Shown piece by piece: positions 26,617-33,245 of a stretch of DNA of 64,000 nt (positions are counted from its first letter, which is position 1; every line of letters starts with the position of its first letter). A model generated the notes under the pieces. It was not told the DNA's origin and ran no database searches. It was given only the letters and a program-made list of their open reading frames with translations. Source of the stretch: Myxococcus dinghuensis (GTDB taxonomy: Bacteria; Myxococcota; Myxococcia; Myxococcales; Myxococcaceae); NCBI RefSeq assembly GCF_024198235.1, contig NZ_JAKCFB010000032.1, forward strand, positions 48,132 to 112,131, written 5' to 3'. The position numbers were made by a program, and so were the translations under genes.

Positions 26617-27399
26617 TCAGTCGACGAGGCCGTCGATGGGGCTGGAGGCGGAGCCGTAGGCCTTCCGGGGGATTCGGCCGGCGAGGTACGCGTCGCGTCC
26701 GGCCTCCACGGCCTTCTTCATGGCCACGGCCATGCGCACCGGGTCCTTCGCGCCGGCGATGGCGGTGTTCATGAGGACGCCGTCCACGCCCAGCTCCATG
26801 ACGATGGCCGCGTCGGAGGCGGTGCCCACGCCCGCGTCGACGATGACGGGCACCTTCACCGTCTCCATGATGAGGCGGATGTTGTGCGGGTTGCGGACGC
26901 CCAGGCCGCTGCCGATGGGGGCCGCCAGGGGCATGACCGCCGCGCAGCCGGCGTCCTCCAGCTTGCGCGCCGTGATGGGGTCGTCGCTGGTGTAGGGGAG
27001 CACGGTGAAGCCTTCCTTGACCAGGATGCGGGCGGCCTTCACCGTCTCCTCGACGTCCGGATAGAGCGTCTTCTCGTCGCCGAGCACCTCGAGCTTGACC
27101 CACTTGCTCATGCCCAGCTCCTCCGCGAGCCGGCAGGTGCGCACCGCGTCGTCGGCCGTGTAGCAGAGGGCGGTGTTGGGCAGCAGGCGCAGCTTCTGCC
27201 GGTCCACCCAGTTCATCAGCGAGGCCTCGCCGGTGGCCTTCAGGTCCAGCCGGCGCACGGCCACGGTGATCATCTCCGTGCCGGAGAGCTCGTGGCAGCG
27301 CTTCATGATCTCGTGGCTGGGGTACTTGCCCGTGCCGAGGATGAGGCGGGAGGAGAACGTCACTCCCGCGAGGGTGAAGGGCTTGTCCTGGATGCTCAT
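26617..27399 (-). CDS. thiG: Thiazole synthase ThiG
   Basis: The 260-residue product makes the thiazole phosphate of thiamin from deoxyxylulose phosphate, a glycine- or tyrosine-derived imine and ThiS thiocarboxylate. Family signatures are FSSRLILGTGKYPS at the start, TVAVRRLDL, the catalytic-lysine strand KWVKLEVLGD, VLPYTSDDP, and the phosphate-binding VIVDAGVGTASDAA. Length matches ThiG (about 256). It lies 15 nt after thiS. Confidence 0.95.
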   Translation of the reverse strand: MSIQDKPFTLAGVTFSSRLILGTGKYPSHEIMKRCHELSGTEMITVAVRRLDLKATGEASLMNWVDRQKLRLLPNTALCYTADDAVRTCRLAEELGMSKWVKLEVLGDEKTLYPDVEETVKAARILVKEGFTVLPYTSDDPITARKLEDAGCAAVMPLAAPIGSGLGVRNPHNIRLIMETVKVPVIVDAGVGTASDAAIVMELGVDGVLMNTAIAGAKDPVRMAVAMKKAVEAGRDAYLAGRIPRKAYGSASSPIDGLVD

Positions 27400-27414
27400 G
27401 GGGTTGACTCCTCG

Positions 27415-27615
27415 CTACCCGCCGCCGACGAAGGTGACGATCTCCACGCGGTCCCCTGGCTGGAGGTGGTGCTCGGGGTGGCGGGCGCGGCGCACCACCT
27501 CGGCGTTCACCTCCACGGCCACGCCCGGACCGCCGATCCGCAGCGACTCCAGCAGGGCCGCAAGCGTCAGCGCTTCCGGCACCTCGCGCGTTTCTCCGTT
27601 GACCCAGACCTGCAC
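27415..27615 (-). CDS. thiS: Sulfur carrier protein ThiS
   Basis: This 66-residue ubiquitin-fold protein ends in VTFVGGG, giving the C-terminal Gly-Gly that is adenylated and thiocarboxylated to deliver sulfur to ThiG. QVWVNGETREV and VAVEVNAEVV fit the family. It starts at GTG 27615 with AGGAG 8-9 nt upstream and is the first gene of the thi run. No thiF or thiH is in the window. Confidence 0.93.
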   Translation of the reverse strand: MQVWVNGETREVPEALTLAALLESLRIGGPGVAVEVNAEVVRRARHPEHHLQPGDRVEIVTFVGGG

Positions 27616-27652
27616 GGCCTCACGGCTCCTTGCGTAGGGGACCGGACGAGCC

Positions 27653-27680
27653 ACTACAGGGGGGGGGACCGTGCTGTCAA
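27653..27680 (-). promoter_or_regulatory. thi promoter with a G9 tract in its spacer
   Basis: On the minus strand TTGACA (27680-27675), a 16-base spacer and TGTAGT (27658-27653) form a good sigma-70-like promoter about 40 nt before thiS. Nine of the 16 spacer bases are a homopolymer (G on the plus strand, 27659-27667). Length changes in that tract would alter the spacer between 15 and 17 bases and therefore promoter strength. Confidence 0.55.
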
Positions 27681-27729
27681 CGCACACTCGGGCAGTACGT
27701 CCGCCATCGTCACCGGTATACTCGGCGTC

Positions 27730-28143
27730 ATGCTCATGGCTCCCAGCAGGCTTGTCTCCTCCGCGCTCGTCGTCGCGCTCGGGTTGCCCTTCACCGCCGC
27801 CGCCGAGGACACCACCTCGGAGGACGCGCCGGTCGCCGCCGTCGACGCGCCCGTCCGCGCCTCCACGCCCGCGCTGCATGGACACCGCTACGCGTTCGTC
27901 GCGGGCGGGGTGCTGGCCCTGGGCGGCCTGGGGCTGGGCTTCTTCGCGCAGGGCGAGGCGAAGCGGGCCCAGGGGCTGACGTCCGCACGGGAGGCGCGCA
28001 TCGGGATGGATCGCGCGCGCGCCGCCTCGGCCACCGCCAACGTCCTGTACGTCGCCGCAGGCGCCGCGGTGCTGTACGGCCTGGTGCTGGAGCTGCTGCC
28101 CGACGAGGCCGCCGACGCGGCGAGTCTGACCTACCACTTCTGA
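27730..28143 (+). CDS. Small exported/membrane protein, unknown
   Basis: The 137-residue product has a signal peptide (RLVSSALVVALGLPFTAAAED) and two hydrophobic segments (YAFVAGGVLALGGLGLGFFA, then VLYVAAGAAVLYGLVLELL), separated by a basic/helical KRAQGLTSAREARIGMDRARAA. This two-helix arrangement recurs in uncharacterised myxobacterial envelope proteins. TATACT at 27716-27721 lies only 9 nt before the ATG, so it may be a -10 giving a nearly leaderless transcript, or the start may be the in-frame ATG at 27736. The next gene follows after 10 nt. No function is suggested. Confidence 0.65.
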   Translation: MLMAPSRLVSSALVVALGLPFTAAAEDTTSEDAPVAAVDAPVRASTPALHGHRYAFVAGGVLALGGLGLGFFAQGEAKRAQGLTSAREARIGMDRARAASATANVLYVAAGAAVLYGLVLELLPDEAADAASLTYHF

Positions 28144-28153
28144 ACGGCCCCCC

Positions 28154-28705
28154 GTGCTCAACCGCTCTCCCGTCCCCCTCGTCGCCTGTGGCGCGCTGCT
28201 GGTCGCCGTGGCCTGCTCCATCCAGATGGACGAAGTCGCCGGTCGCGCCTGCTCGGAAGACTCCGACTGTCCCTCGCTCTACGCCTGCACCGGGGGGAGC
28301 GTCGAGGGTCAGCGCACGTGCGAGGTCGTCTACCCGCCAGTCGCCTCCGCTTCGGACGGCGGCGCCGACGCGGGCACCGTGCCGACGTACTGCGCGGACA
28401 TCGAGCCCATCCTCGCCGCGAGCTGCGTGAGCACCTGTCACGGCGCGGACACCAGCGGCAGCCAGGTGTCCAACTTCCGCCTGGACTACTACGAGCCCAC
28501 GGGCAATGGCGTCCCCGGCGCGAAGGCGAGGGCGGCGCGCATCAAGGCGCGGGCCTTCGACTCGCGGGACATGCCCCCGTCGACAAGCGCGGTCGCCAGG
28601 CCCACGGACGCACAGCGCGCGCTCATCGCCCGCTGGGTGGCGGGGGGCGCGCCCTACTGCGACACCGACGGGGGGACCGATGCCGGCACCGATGGTGGCC
28701 TCTGA
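28154..28705 (+). CDS. Lipoprotein with CX3CH motif (copy 1)
   Basis: The 183-residue product has a lipoprotein signal (VACGALLVAVAC, cysteine at 21), a Cys-rich segment with CSEDSDCPSLYAC, a Gly/Asp/Ala linker, then CADIEPILAASCVSTCHGAD followed by DMPPST and ALIARWVAGGAPYC. This C-terminal layout is that of planctomycete-type/cytochrome-like modules in which the haem motif would be CXXCH, but here three residues separate the cysteines (CVSTCH). The tail is DGGTDAG-rich. It is the first of a tandem pair with the gene at 28757. GTG start. Haem binding is unproven; a disulfide is the alternative. Confidence 0.72.
   Translation: MLNRSPVPLVACGALLVAVACSIQMDEVAGRACSEDSDCPSLYACTGGSVEGQRTCEVVYPPVASASDGGADAGTVPTYCADIEPILAASCVSTCHGADTSGSQVSNFRLDYYEPTGNGVPGAKARAARIKARAFDSRDMPPSTSAVARPTDAQRALIARWVAGGAPYCDTDGGTDAGTDGGL
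28379..28467 (+). repeat. Near-identical 89-bp block, copy 1
   Basis: Bases 28379-28467 match 28964-29052 at 86 of 89 positions, while the surrounding coding sequence is much less similar. The block encodes the CX3CH region of each lipoprotein of the tandem pair. Confidence 0.85.
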
Positions 28706-28756
28706 GTCGTCCCCCGCAACCGCCTCCCGCTTCCGTTTCCACGACGAGCCCATCCC

Positions 28757-29362
28757 ATGAAGAAACTCCTCGCGTGCGTCTGCGTCGGCCTCGCCGTGGC
28801 CTGCACCATCGACGTGACGGACTTCACCGGCAAGACGTGCGAGTGGCCGAGTGACTGTCCCGACACCCATGTCTGCATCGCGGTGCGTCCGGGCGCGGGC
28901 CGCACGTGCGAGGTGCTGGGCCTGCCCGGGACCGGCGACGCGGGCGGCGGCGACGCGGGGCCAGTGCCGACGTACTGCGCGGACATCCAGCCCATCCTCG
29001 CCGCGAGCTGCGTGAGCTCCTGCCACGGCGCGGACACCAGCGGCAGCCAGGTCGCCTCGTTCCGGCTCGACTACTACGCGCCACCGGACGGCGGCGTGGA
29101 CGGTGGGACCGACGCCGGGACGGTGCCGGGGGCCTACGCGAAGGCGGAGCGCGTCCGCCAGCGCGCCTCGGTCTTCCAGGACATGCCGCCCTCCGGCAGC
29201 GCCGTGCCGTCGCCTTCCGCCGATGAGCGCGCGCTCATCGCCCGGTGGGTGCTGGGGGGCGCTCCGTACTGCGATGACGGCACGACGAACCCGGACGGCG
29301 GCACCGCGGACGGCGGTTCGTCGGATGCGGGCTCCGACGCCGGCTCGCGCGACGGCGGGTAG
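28757..29362 (+). CDS. Lipoprotein with CX3CH motif (copy 2)
   Basis: The 201-residue product is a paralogue of the gene at 28154. It has a lipoprotein signal (VCVGLAVAC, cysteine at 16), CEWPSDCPDTHVC in the N-terminal Cys-rich part, CADIQPILAASCVSSCHGAD as the CX3CH region, then DMPPSG and ALIARWVLGGAPYC. The tail is a long DGG/DAG low-complexity stretch. The motif CVSSCH again has three residues between cysteines, so the spacing is conserved between copies. A 51-nt gap separates the two genes, and a terminator-like stem follows at 29386. Role unknown. Confidence 0.72.
   Translation: MKKLLACVCVGLAVACTIDVTDFTGKTCEWPSDCPDTHVCIAVRPGAGRTCEVLGLPGTGDAGGGDAGPVPTYCADIQPILAASCVSSCHGADTSGSQVASFRLDYYAPPDGGVDGGTDAGTVPGAYAKAERVRQRASVFQDMPPSGSAVPSPSADERALIARWVLGGAPYCDDGTTNPDGGTADGGSSDAGSDAGSRDGG
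28964..29052 (+). repeat. Near-identical 89-bp block, copy 2
   Basis: Second copy of the block at 28379-28467 with three substitutions, two of which sit in the CX3CH region (Thr/Ser change and a silent change). Confidence 0.85.
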
Positions 29363-29385
29363 CCTCGCCCCGCGGTCGGGTGAAA

Positions 29386-29422
29386 GGGGAAGGGCGTGAC
29401 CTCTCCGGGCACGCCGTTTCCC
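29386..29422 (+). terminator. Stem-loop after the lipoprotein pair
   Basis: GGCGTG (29393-29398) pairs with CACGCC (29410-29415), and outside one mismatch a further six pairs extend the stem to 29386 and 29422. It starts 24 nt after the stop. Only TTT is present on the 3' side, so it is a probable but not classical terminator. Confidence 0.5.
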
Positions 29423-29618
29423 ACCCGTGAGGGTCTCCAGGGATTGTTCCCACGCAGAGCGGCCGGACGACCAGGCGCCGTGTCGCCCGTGCCGACTCCC
29501 TGGGCATTTCTCGTGCTTGCCGCAAGCCCTTTCCGGGGGAGGGGGGAACGCTCACTTTCTGCCCAACACCGGGAGACAGAGGCTCGACCGGACAGCCTAC
29601 TGAAAGGGGCAGGAGAAT

Positions 29619-30242
29619 ATGCGCAAGCTCATGATGGCAGTCGGTGCTGTTGCGGCGGTGGCGATGGTGACCGGGTGCAAGCGGGACAACGTCGCCGAGG
29701 AGCGCCAGGACGTCGCCGAGGCCCAGGCCGAGGCCCAGCAGAAGACGGCGGAGGTCCGCCAGGACGAGCAGAAGGACCTGGCGCAGGCCCAGCGCGACGA
29801 GAACGAGAGCGTCGCCGAGGCCCACCGCGACGCCCAGGAGGCCATGGCGGAGACGCGGCGGGACGCGCGGGAGGACATTGCCAGCGCGCAGAAGGACGTA
29901 CGCGACGAACAGCAGGACCTGAGCGAGGCCGAGCGCAACAGCCAGGAGGACCTGGCGCTGGGCGGCTCCGGCACGGCGGGCGCCACCGCGGCCGCCGTCA
30001 GCGTCCAGGGCCGCGTGCTGTCCTCCGGCATCAACTCGCTCACCGTGGTCGACACCTCCAGCAACCGCGAGCTCAAGCTGAAGACCAACGACCAGAGCCG
30101 CATCCTCCAGAACAACCGTCCGGTGAAGCTGGGCGACATCAAGGAGGGTGACCAGATCCGCGCCTCCTACGTCCAGGACGGCAAGGACATGGTGGTCCGC
30201 GAGCTGAACGTCACCCAGGTGGTGACGCCGACGACGCGGTAG
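29619..30242 (+). CDS. Lipoprotein with long charged coiled coil
   Basis: The 207-residue product has a lipoprotein signal (MMAVGAVAAVAMVTGC, cysteine at 20), then about 95 residues of Glu/Asp/Gln/Arg/Ala-rich heptads (RQDVAEAQAEAQQKTAEVRQ and similar), predicted as a long helix or coiled coil. A C-terminal beta domain follows, with VQGRVLSSGINSLTVVDTSS and VKLGDIKEGDQIRASYVQDG, resembling an OB-like small barrel. It may span the periplasm, Lpp-like. It has its own 256-nt upstream region; GGGCAT-N5-GTGCT at 29502-29516 is a weak sigma-54-like match. Two stem-loops follow the stop. Confidence 0.72.
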   Translation: MRKLMMAVGAVAAVAMVTGCKRDNVAEERQDVAEAQAEAQQKTAEVRQDEQKDLAQAQRDENESVAEAHRDAQEAMAETRRDAREDIASAQKDVRDEQQDLSEAERNSQEDLALGGSGTAGATAAAVSVQGRVLSSGINSLTVVDTSSNRELKLKTNDQSRILQNNRPVKLGDIKEGDQIRASYVQDGKDMVVRELNVTQVVTPTTR

Positions 30243-30256
30243 CCGACAGCGCAGGC

Positions 30257-30284
30257 GGGCGGTCCGTCTCCTCACGGACCGCCC
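30257..30284 (+). terminator. First hairpin after the coiled-coil lipoprotein
   Basis: GGGCGGTCCGT (30257-30267) and ACGGACCGCCC (30274-30284) form a perfect 11-bp stem with a 6-base loop, starting 15 nt after the stop codon. It is followed at once by a second, T-rich terminator and probably protects the 3' end or aids termination. Confidence 0.75.
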
Positions 30285-30287
30285 TGG

Positions 30288-30327
30288 AACGGCCCTTGCT
30301 CCGGCGGGGCCGTTTCCTTTTCTTTCC
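30288..30327 (+). terminator. Rho-independent terminator
   Basis: AACGGCCC (30288-30295) pairs with GGGCCGTT (30307-30314), followed by TCCTTTTCTTT. With the preceding hairpin it makes a tandem terminator after the lipoprotein gene. Confidence 0.75.
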
Positions 30328-30342
30328 AGAATCCGTTCTGAG

Positions 30343-30412
30343 GGGTTGGAAGGACGTGTCGGACGTGGGTGGTAGGAGGAACCCGTGGGGTATCCCCACG
30401 CCTTCCCAACCC
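30343..30412 (+). promoter_or_regulatory. Nested inverted repeats before the kinase gene
   Basis: GGGTTGGAAGG (30343-30353) can pair with CCTTCCCAACCC (30401-30412) with one bulged base. Directly abutting the right arm, inside the loop, CGTGGGG (30384-30390) pairs with CCCCACG (30394-30400). The structure ends 28 nt before the kinase ATG at 30441. It could be a leader RNA structure or overlapping protein sites. Confidence 0.45.
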
Positions 30413-30440
30413 TGGGGAGGACCTCGCCACCTGGAGCCTC

Positions 30441-31574
30441 ATGGGCACTCGTCACCCCGAAACCCCTTCGTCCAGACCCTTCATCCTCTTCTCCACCGGC
30501 GCGACCGCCTACGAGCTGATCCGCTACCTGGGCGGACGCGGCCCGGGCGAGCTGCTCGTGGCCCGCCGGCACTACGCGGACTCACCCGGAGACCTGGTGC
30601 TCGTCAAGCGCCTGCGGGACACCGGGGACGTGCTCGGGCGGGCGCGCCTGCGCGAGGAGGTCAAGCTGCTGATGCGGCTGTCGCATCCGGCCATCGCGCA
30701 GGTGTTCCTGGTGCGCGTGCACGACGGCGCGCCCCACCTCGTCATGGAGTACGTGGAGGGGCGCAGCCTGGAGACGATCATCAGCCTCGCGGCGCTCCGG
30801 CGCAGGCCCCTGTCGGAGGCCTTCGCGCTGTACGTGGGCGCGCAGGTCGCGGACGCCCTGCACCATGCCCACACGTTGGAGGATGATCGGGGCCGGCCGC
30901 TGGGCATCGTCCACCGGGACATCAGCCCGCGCACGCTGCGCGTGGATACGCGGGGACACGTGAAGCTGGCGGACTTCGCGCTGGCCTGGGCGAAGCTGCC
31001 GGGGAGGATGGACACGGAGGGGCACGTCGTCCGGGGAGACCTGGCGTATGCCTCACCCGAGGCGCTGCTGCGCAGACCGCTGGACGGCCGGGCGGACCTG
31101 TTCTCCCTGGGCGTGGTGCTGCTGGAGTTGCTCACGGGCCTGCACCTGCTGGACCTGGAGGCGGTGGAGCGCGCGGCGATCGCCTCCGGCCCGCCGCCGG
31201 ACACGGAGCTGCTCGAGGCGGAGACGCCAAGCTGGTTGACCGCGCCCATGATGGCCGCGCGCATGGCATGCCTCTCTCCGGACCACGTCGACCACGCCAC
31301 GCGGGGGTTGTCCCCTCCGGTGAGGACCCTCCTGGGGCGGCTGTTGCGCCGTGAACCCTCCGAGCGCTTCCAGCGCGCGGAGGAGCTGCGCGACGCGCTT
31401 CGGGCGGTGCTCGGGGGGCTGGGGTATCCGTATGGTCCCCCGGAGGCGGAGCGCGAGGTGGCCCAGGTGCGCCGTGATGCGCGTGCCCGCCGTCGCGGCG
31501 CGGACGTGCTCGGGCCCGACGAGGAGCCGCTCCACGAGGAGCCCTCCTTCTCCGAGCGCCCGACGGGGACGTGA
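30441..31574 (+). CDS. Serine/threonine protein kinase homologue with degenerate motifs
   Basis: The 377-residue product has an Hanks-type kinase domain over residues 20-340. K56 (VLVKRL), E73 in helix C, HRD at 158-160 and ASPEAL (APE-like) are present. Two conserved positions differ: the Asn after HRD (HRDxxPxN) is T165 in HRDISPRTLRV, and DFG is DFA (178-180). The glycine loop GGRGPGE is also poor. Activity may be low or absent (pseudokinase). The acidic C-terminal tail (EEPLHEEPSF) has no membrane segment or sensor domain. ATG 30441 was chosen over an upstream in-frame start because the kinase match begins after it. Confidence 0.82.
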   Translation: MGTRHPETPSSRPFILFSTGATAYELIRYLGGRGPGELLVARRHYADSPGDLVLVKRLRDTGDVLGRARLREEVKLLMRLSHPAIAQVFLVRVHDGAPHLVMEYVEGRSLETIISLAALRRRPLSEAFALYVGAQVADALHHAHTLEDDRGRPLGIVHRDISPRTLRVDTRGHVKLADFALAWAKLPGRMDTEGHVVRGDLAYASPEALLRRPLDGRADLFSLGVVLLELLTGLHLLDLEAVERAAIASGPPPDTELLEAETPSWLTAPMMAARMACLSPDHVDHATRGLSPPVRTLLGRLLRREPSERFQRAEELRDALRAVLGGLGYPYGPPEAEREVAQVRRDARARRRGADVLGPDEEPLHEEPSFSERPTGT

Positions 31575-31651
31575 GCGGCGGTGGACGTCGAAGCCCTGTC
31601 CGGAGGACGGGGTGCTTGTGTGGCGTGCGGGGATGGGCAGACTGGGGCCCC

Positions 31652-32656
31652 ATGGGCGACGTGAACGAGCTCCACCAGCGCTGGTGCATCGCGGACGGGC
31701 ATGCGGACTCCCTCATGTGGAACCGGGACCTGGGGGTCCGCTCCGACGAGGGGCATGTGGACTTCCCTCGCCTGCGCGAGGCGGGGGTGAAGCTCCAGTG
31801 CTTCACCATCGTCACCCGGGGCTTCCCGTTCATCGGTGGCTTCCCGGTGTTCGCCGCGTGGCGGGGGTGGCCCCGGGAGGCCCGGGCGAGCGAGTGGACG
31901 CGGGCCTTGTGGCAGTTGGAGCGGATGGACGCGTTCTGTCAGGCCTCGGGGGACACGGTGCGGGTGGCCACGTCGGGGCCCGTGCTGGAGGAGAACCTCG
32001 CCCGGGGGCGGCTGTCCGCGGTGCTGGGCATCGAAGGGGGGCACGCCATCGAGGGGCGGGTGGAGCGGCTGGCGGAGCTGCACCGGCGTGGGGTGCGCTT
32101 CATGGGGCTGACGCACCTGTCGAACAACGACCTGGGGGGCTCCTCTTTTCCCATGATGGGAAACCGGGGCCTCACCGCGCTGGGGCGCGACGTCATGGCG
32201 GAGATGGCGCGCCTGGGGATGAGCGTGGACGTGGCGCATGCCTCGGAGCACACGCTGGCGGACCTCTTCTCCCACCCGGAGGTGCGCTTCTTCTGCTCGC
32301 ACACGGGCGTGCGCGCGGCGGGAGGCGGCTGGCGCAACCTGAGTGATGCGTCCTTGCGCTTCATCGCGGAGCGGGGCGGGGTGGTGGGCATCATTTTCGC
32401 CCCCGTGTACCTGGGCGGGGACACCGTGGACGACGTGGTTCGCCACATCGAGCACGCGGTGGACGTCATGGGCGAGGAGGGCGTGGGGCTCGGGTCGGAT
32501 CACGACGGCATGGTGCCGCTGCCCAAGGGGATGAAGGACGTCACCGACCTGCCGCTGCTCACCGCCGCCCTCCTGAAGCGCCACCCGGAGTCGTGGGTGG
32601 AACGGGTCATGGGTGGAAACTTCCGGCGTTTCTTCCAGGAGACACTGGGTGGTTGA
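31652..32656 (+). CDS. Membrane-dipeptidase (peptidase M19) family hydrolase
   Basis: The 334-residue TIM-barrel metallohydrolase shows the family's binuclear zinc motifs: ADGHADS (His-x-Asp near residue 16), the bridging Glu in LGIEGGHAIEG (about residue 127), VDVAHAS, FCSHTG and GLGSDHDGM. M19 enzymes cleave dipeptides, including D-amino-acid ones, or beta-lactams. No signal peptide is seen, so it is probably cytoplasmic. It starts 77 nt after the kinase stop and is followed by a small lipoprotein. Peptide scavenging from prey or the cell wall is a reasonable but unproven role. Confidence 0.88.
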   Translation: MGDVNELHQRWCIADGHADSLMWNRDLGVRSDEGHVDFPRLREAGVKLQCFTIVTRGFPFIGGFPVFAAWRGWPREARASEWTRALWQLERMDAFCQASGDTVRVATSGPVLEENLARGRLSAVLGIEGGHAIEGRVERLAELHRRGVRFMGLTHLSNNDLGGSSFPMMGNRGLTALGRDVMAEMARLGMSVDVAHASEHTLADLFSHPEVRFFCSHTGVRAAGGGWRNLSDASLRFIAERGGVVGIIFAPVYLGGDTVDDVVRHIEHAVDVMGEEGVGLGSDHDGMVPLPKGMKDVTDLPLLTAALLKRHPESWVERVMGGNFRRFFQETLGG

Positions 32657-32693
32657 CCGGGAGCGGGACGCTCGAAATATTGGCTGGAGACCC

Positions 32694-33071
32694 ATGAATC
32701 GTTCTCTCTTCTTCCTCGTGTCCGTTGTGGGCTCCCTCCTCGTCGCCGGCTGCGGTCAGAGCGTGGGCGACGACTGTGATGGGAATGGTTTCATCTGCCA
32801 GGAGGCCGTGCTCGCGCTGGAGTGCCGCGACGGGAAGCTCCGGGAGGTCCAGTGTCGGGGGCCGCTCGGCTGCCGCGAGTCCGGTGACACGGTGCGCTGC
32901 GACACGTCGCTCAACGGCGCGGGGGACGCGTGCGCGGCCAGCGCCGAGGGCAAGGGCCTGTGCAGCAAGGACGGCAAGTCGATGCTCGAGTGTCGCCAGG
33001 GCGTCCTGGTCGAGACGGCGAGCTGCGCGTCCTGCACCGTGGAGGACTCCGAGGTCACCTGCCAGCCCTGA
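32694..33071 (+). CDS. Small cysteine-rich lipoprotein
   Basis: The 125-residue product has a lipoprotein signal with lipobox LLVAGC (cysteine at 20). The mature part has about ten further cysteines in pairs (DDCDGNGFIC, LECRDGKLREVQC, GCRESGDTVRC, GACAAS-like, GLCSKDGKSMLEC, ASCASC, VTCQP), forming two similar Cys repeats of about 45 residues. This pattern of disulfide-stabilised EB-module-like repeats is frequent in myxobacterial surface lipoproteins. GGAGA precedes the ATG by 3 nt. Function unknown. Confidence 0.75.
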   Translation: MNRSLFFLVSVVGSLLVAGCGQSVGDDCDGNGFICQEAVLALECRDGKLREVQCRGPLGCRESGDTVRCDTSLNGAGDACAASAEGKGLCSKDGKSMLECRQGVLVETASCASCTVEDSEVTCQP

Positions 33072-33245
33072 GCAGGGGGCCCAGGCGCGTCAGGCCCTCC
33101 CGGCGCGGGTCGTGTGGTAGCGTCGGAGCGCCGCTCGCGGGACTCCGATGCGACTTCCGATTCAAGCCTTTGGAGCCTGACACGCTGGTCGTTTCACTCT
33201 TCCCCGAGCGGCGCTCGTCTCTCCCGTCCGGAGGCCGTGCGCACG

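Noticed and set aside
27616..27729. Possible TPP riboswitch before thiS
   Set aside because: I looked for the THI-box core (CTGAGA and CTGGATAATGCCAG-like) on both strands and found neither.
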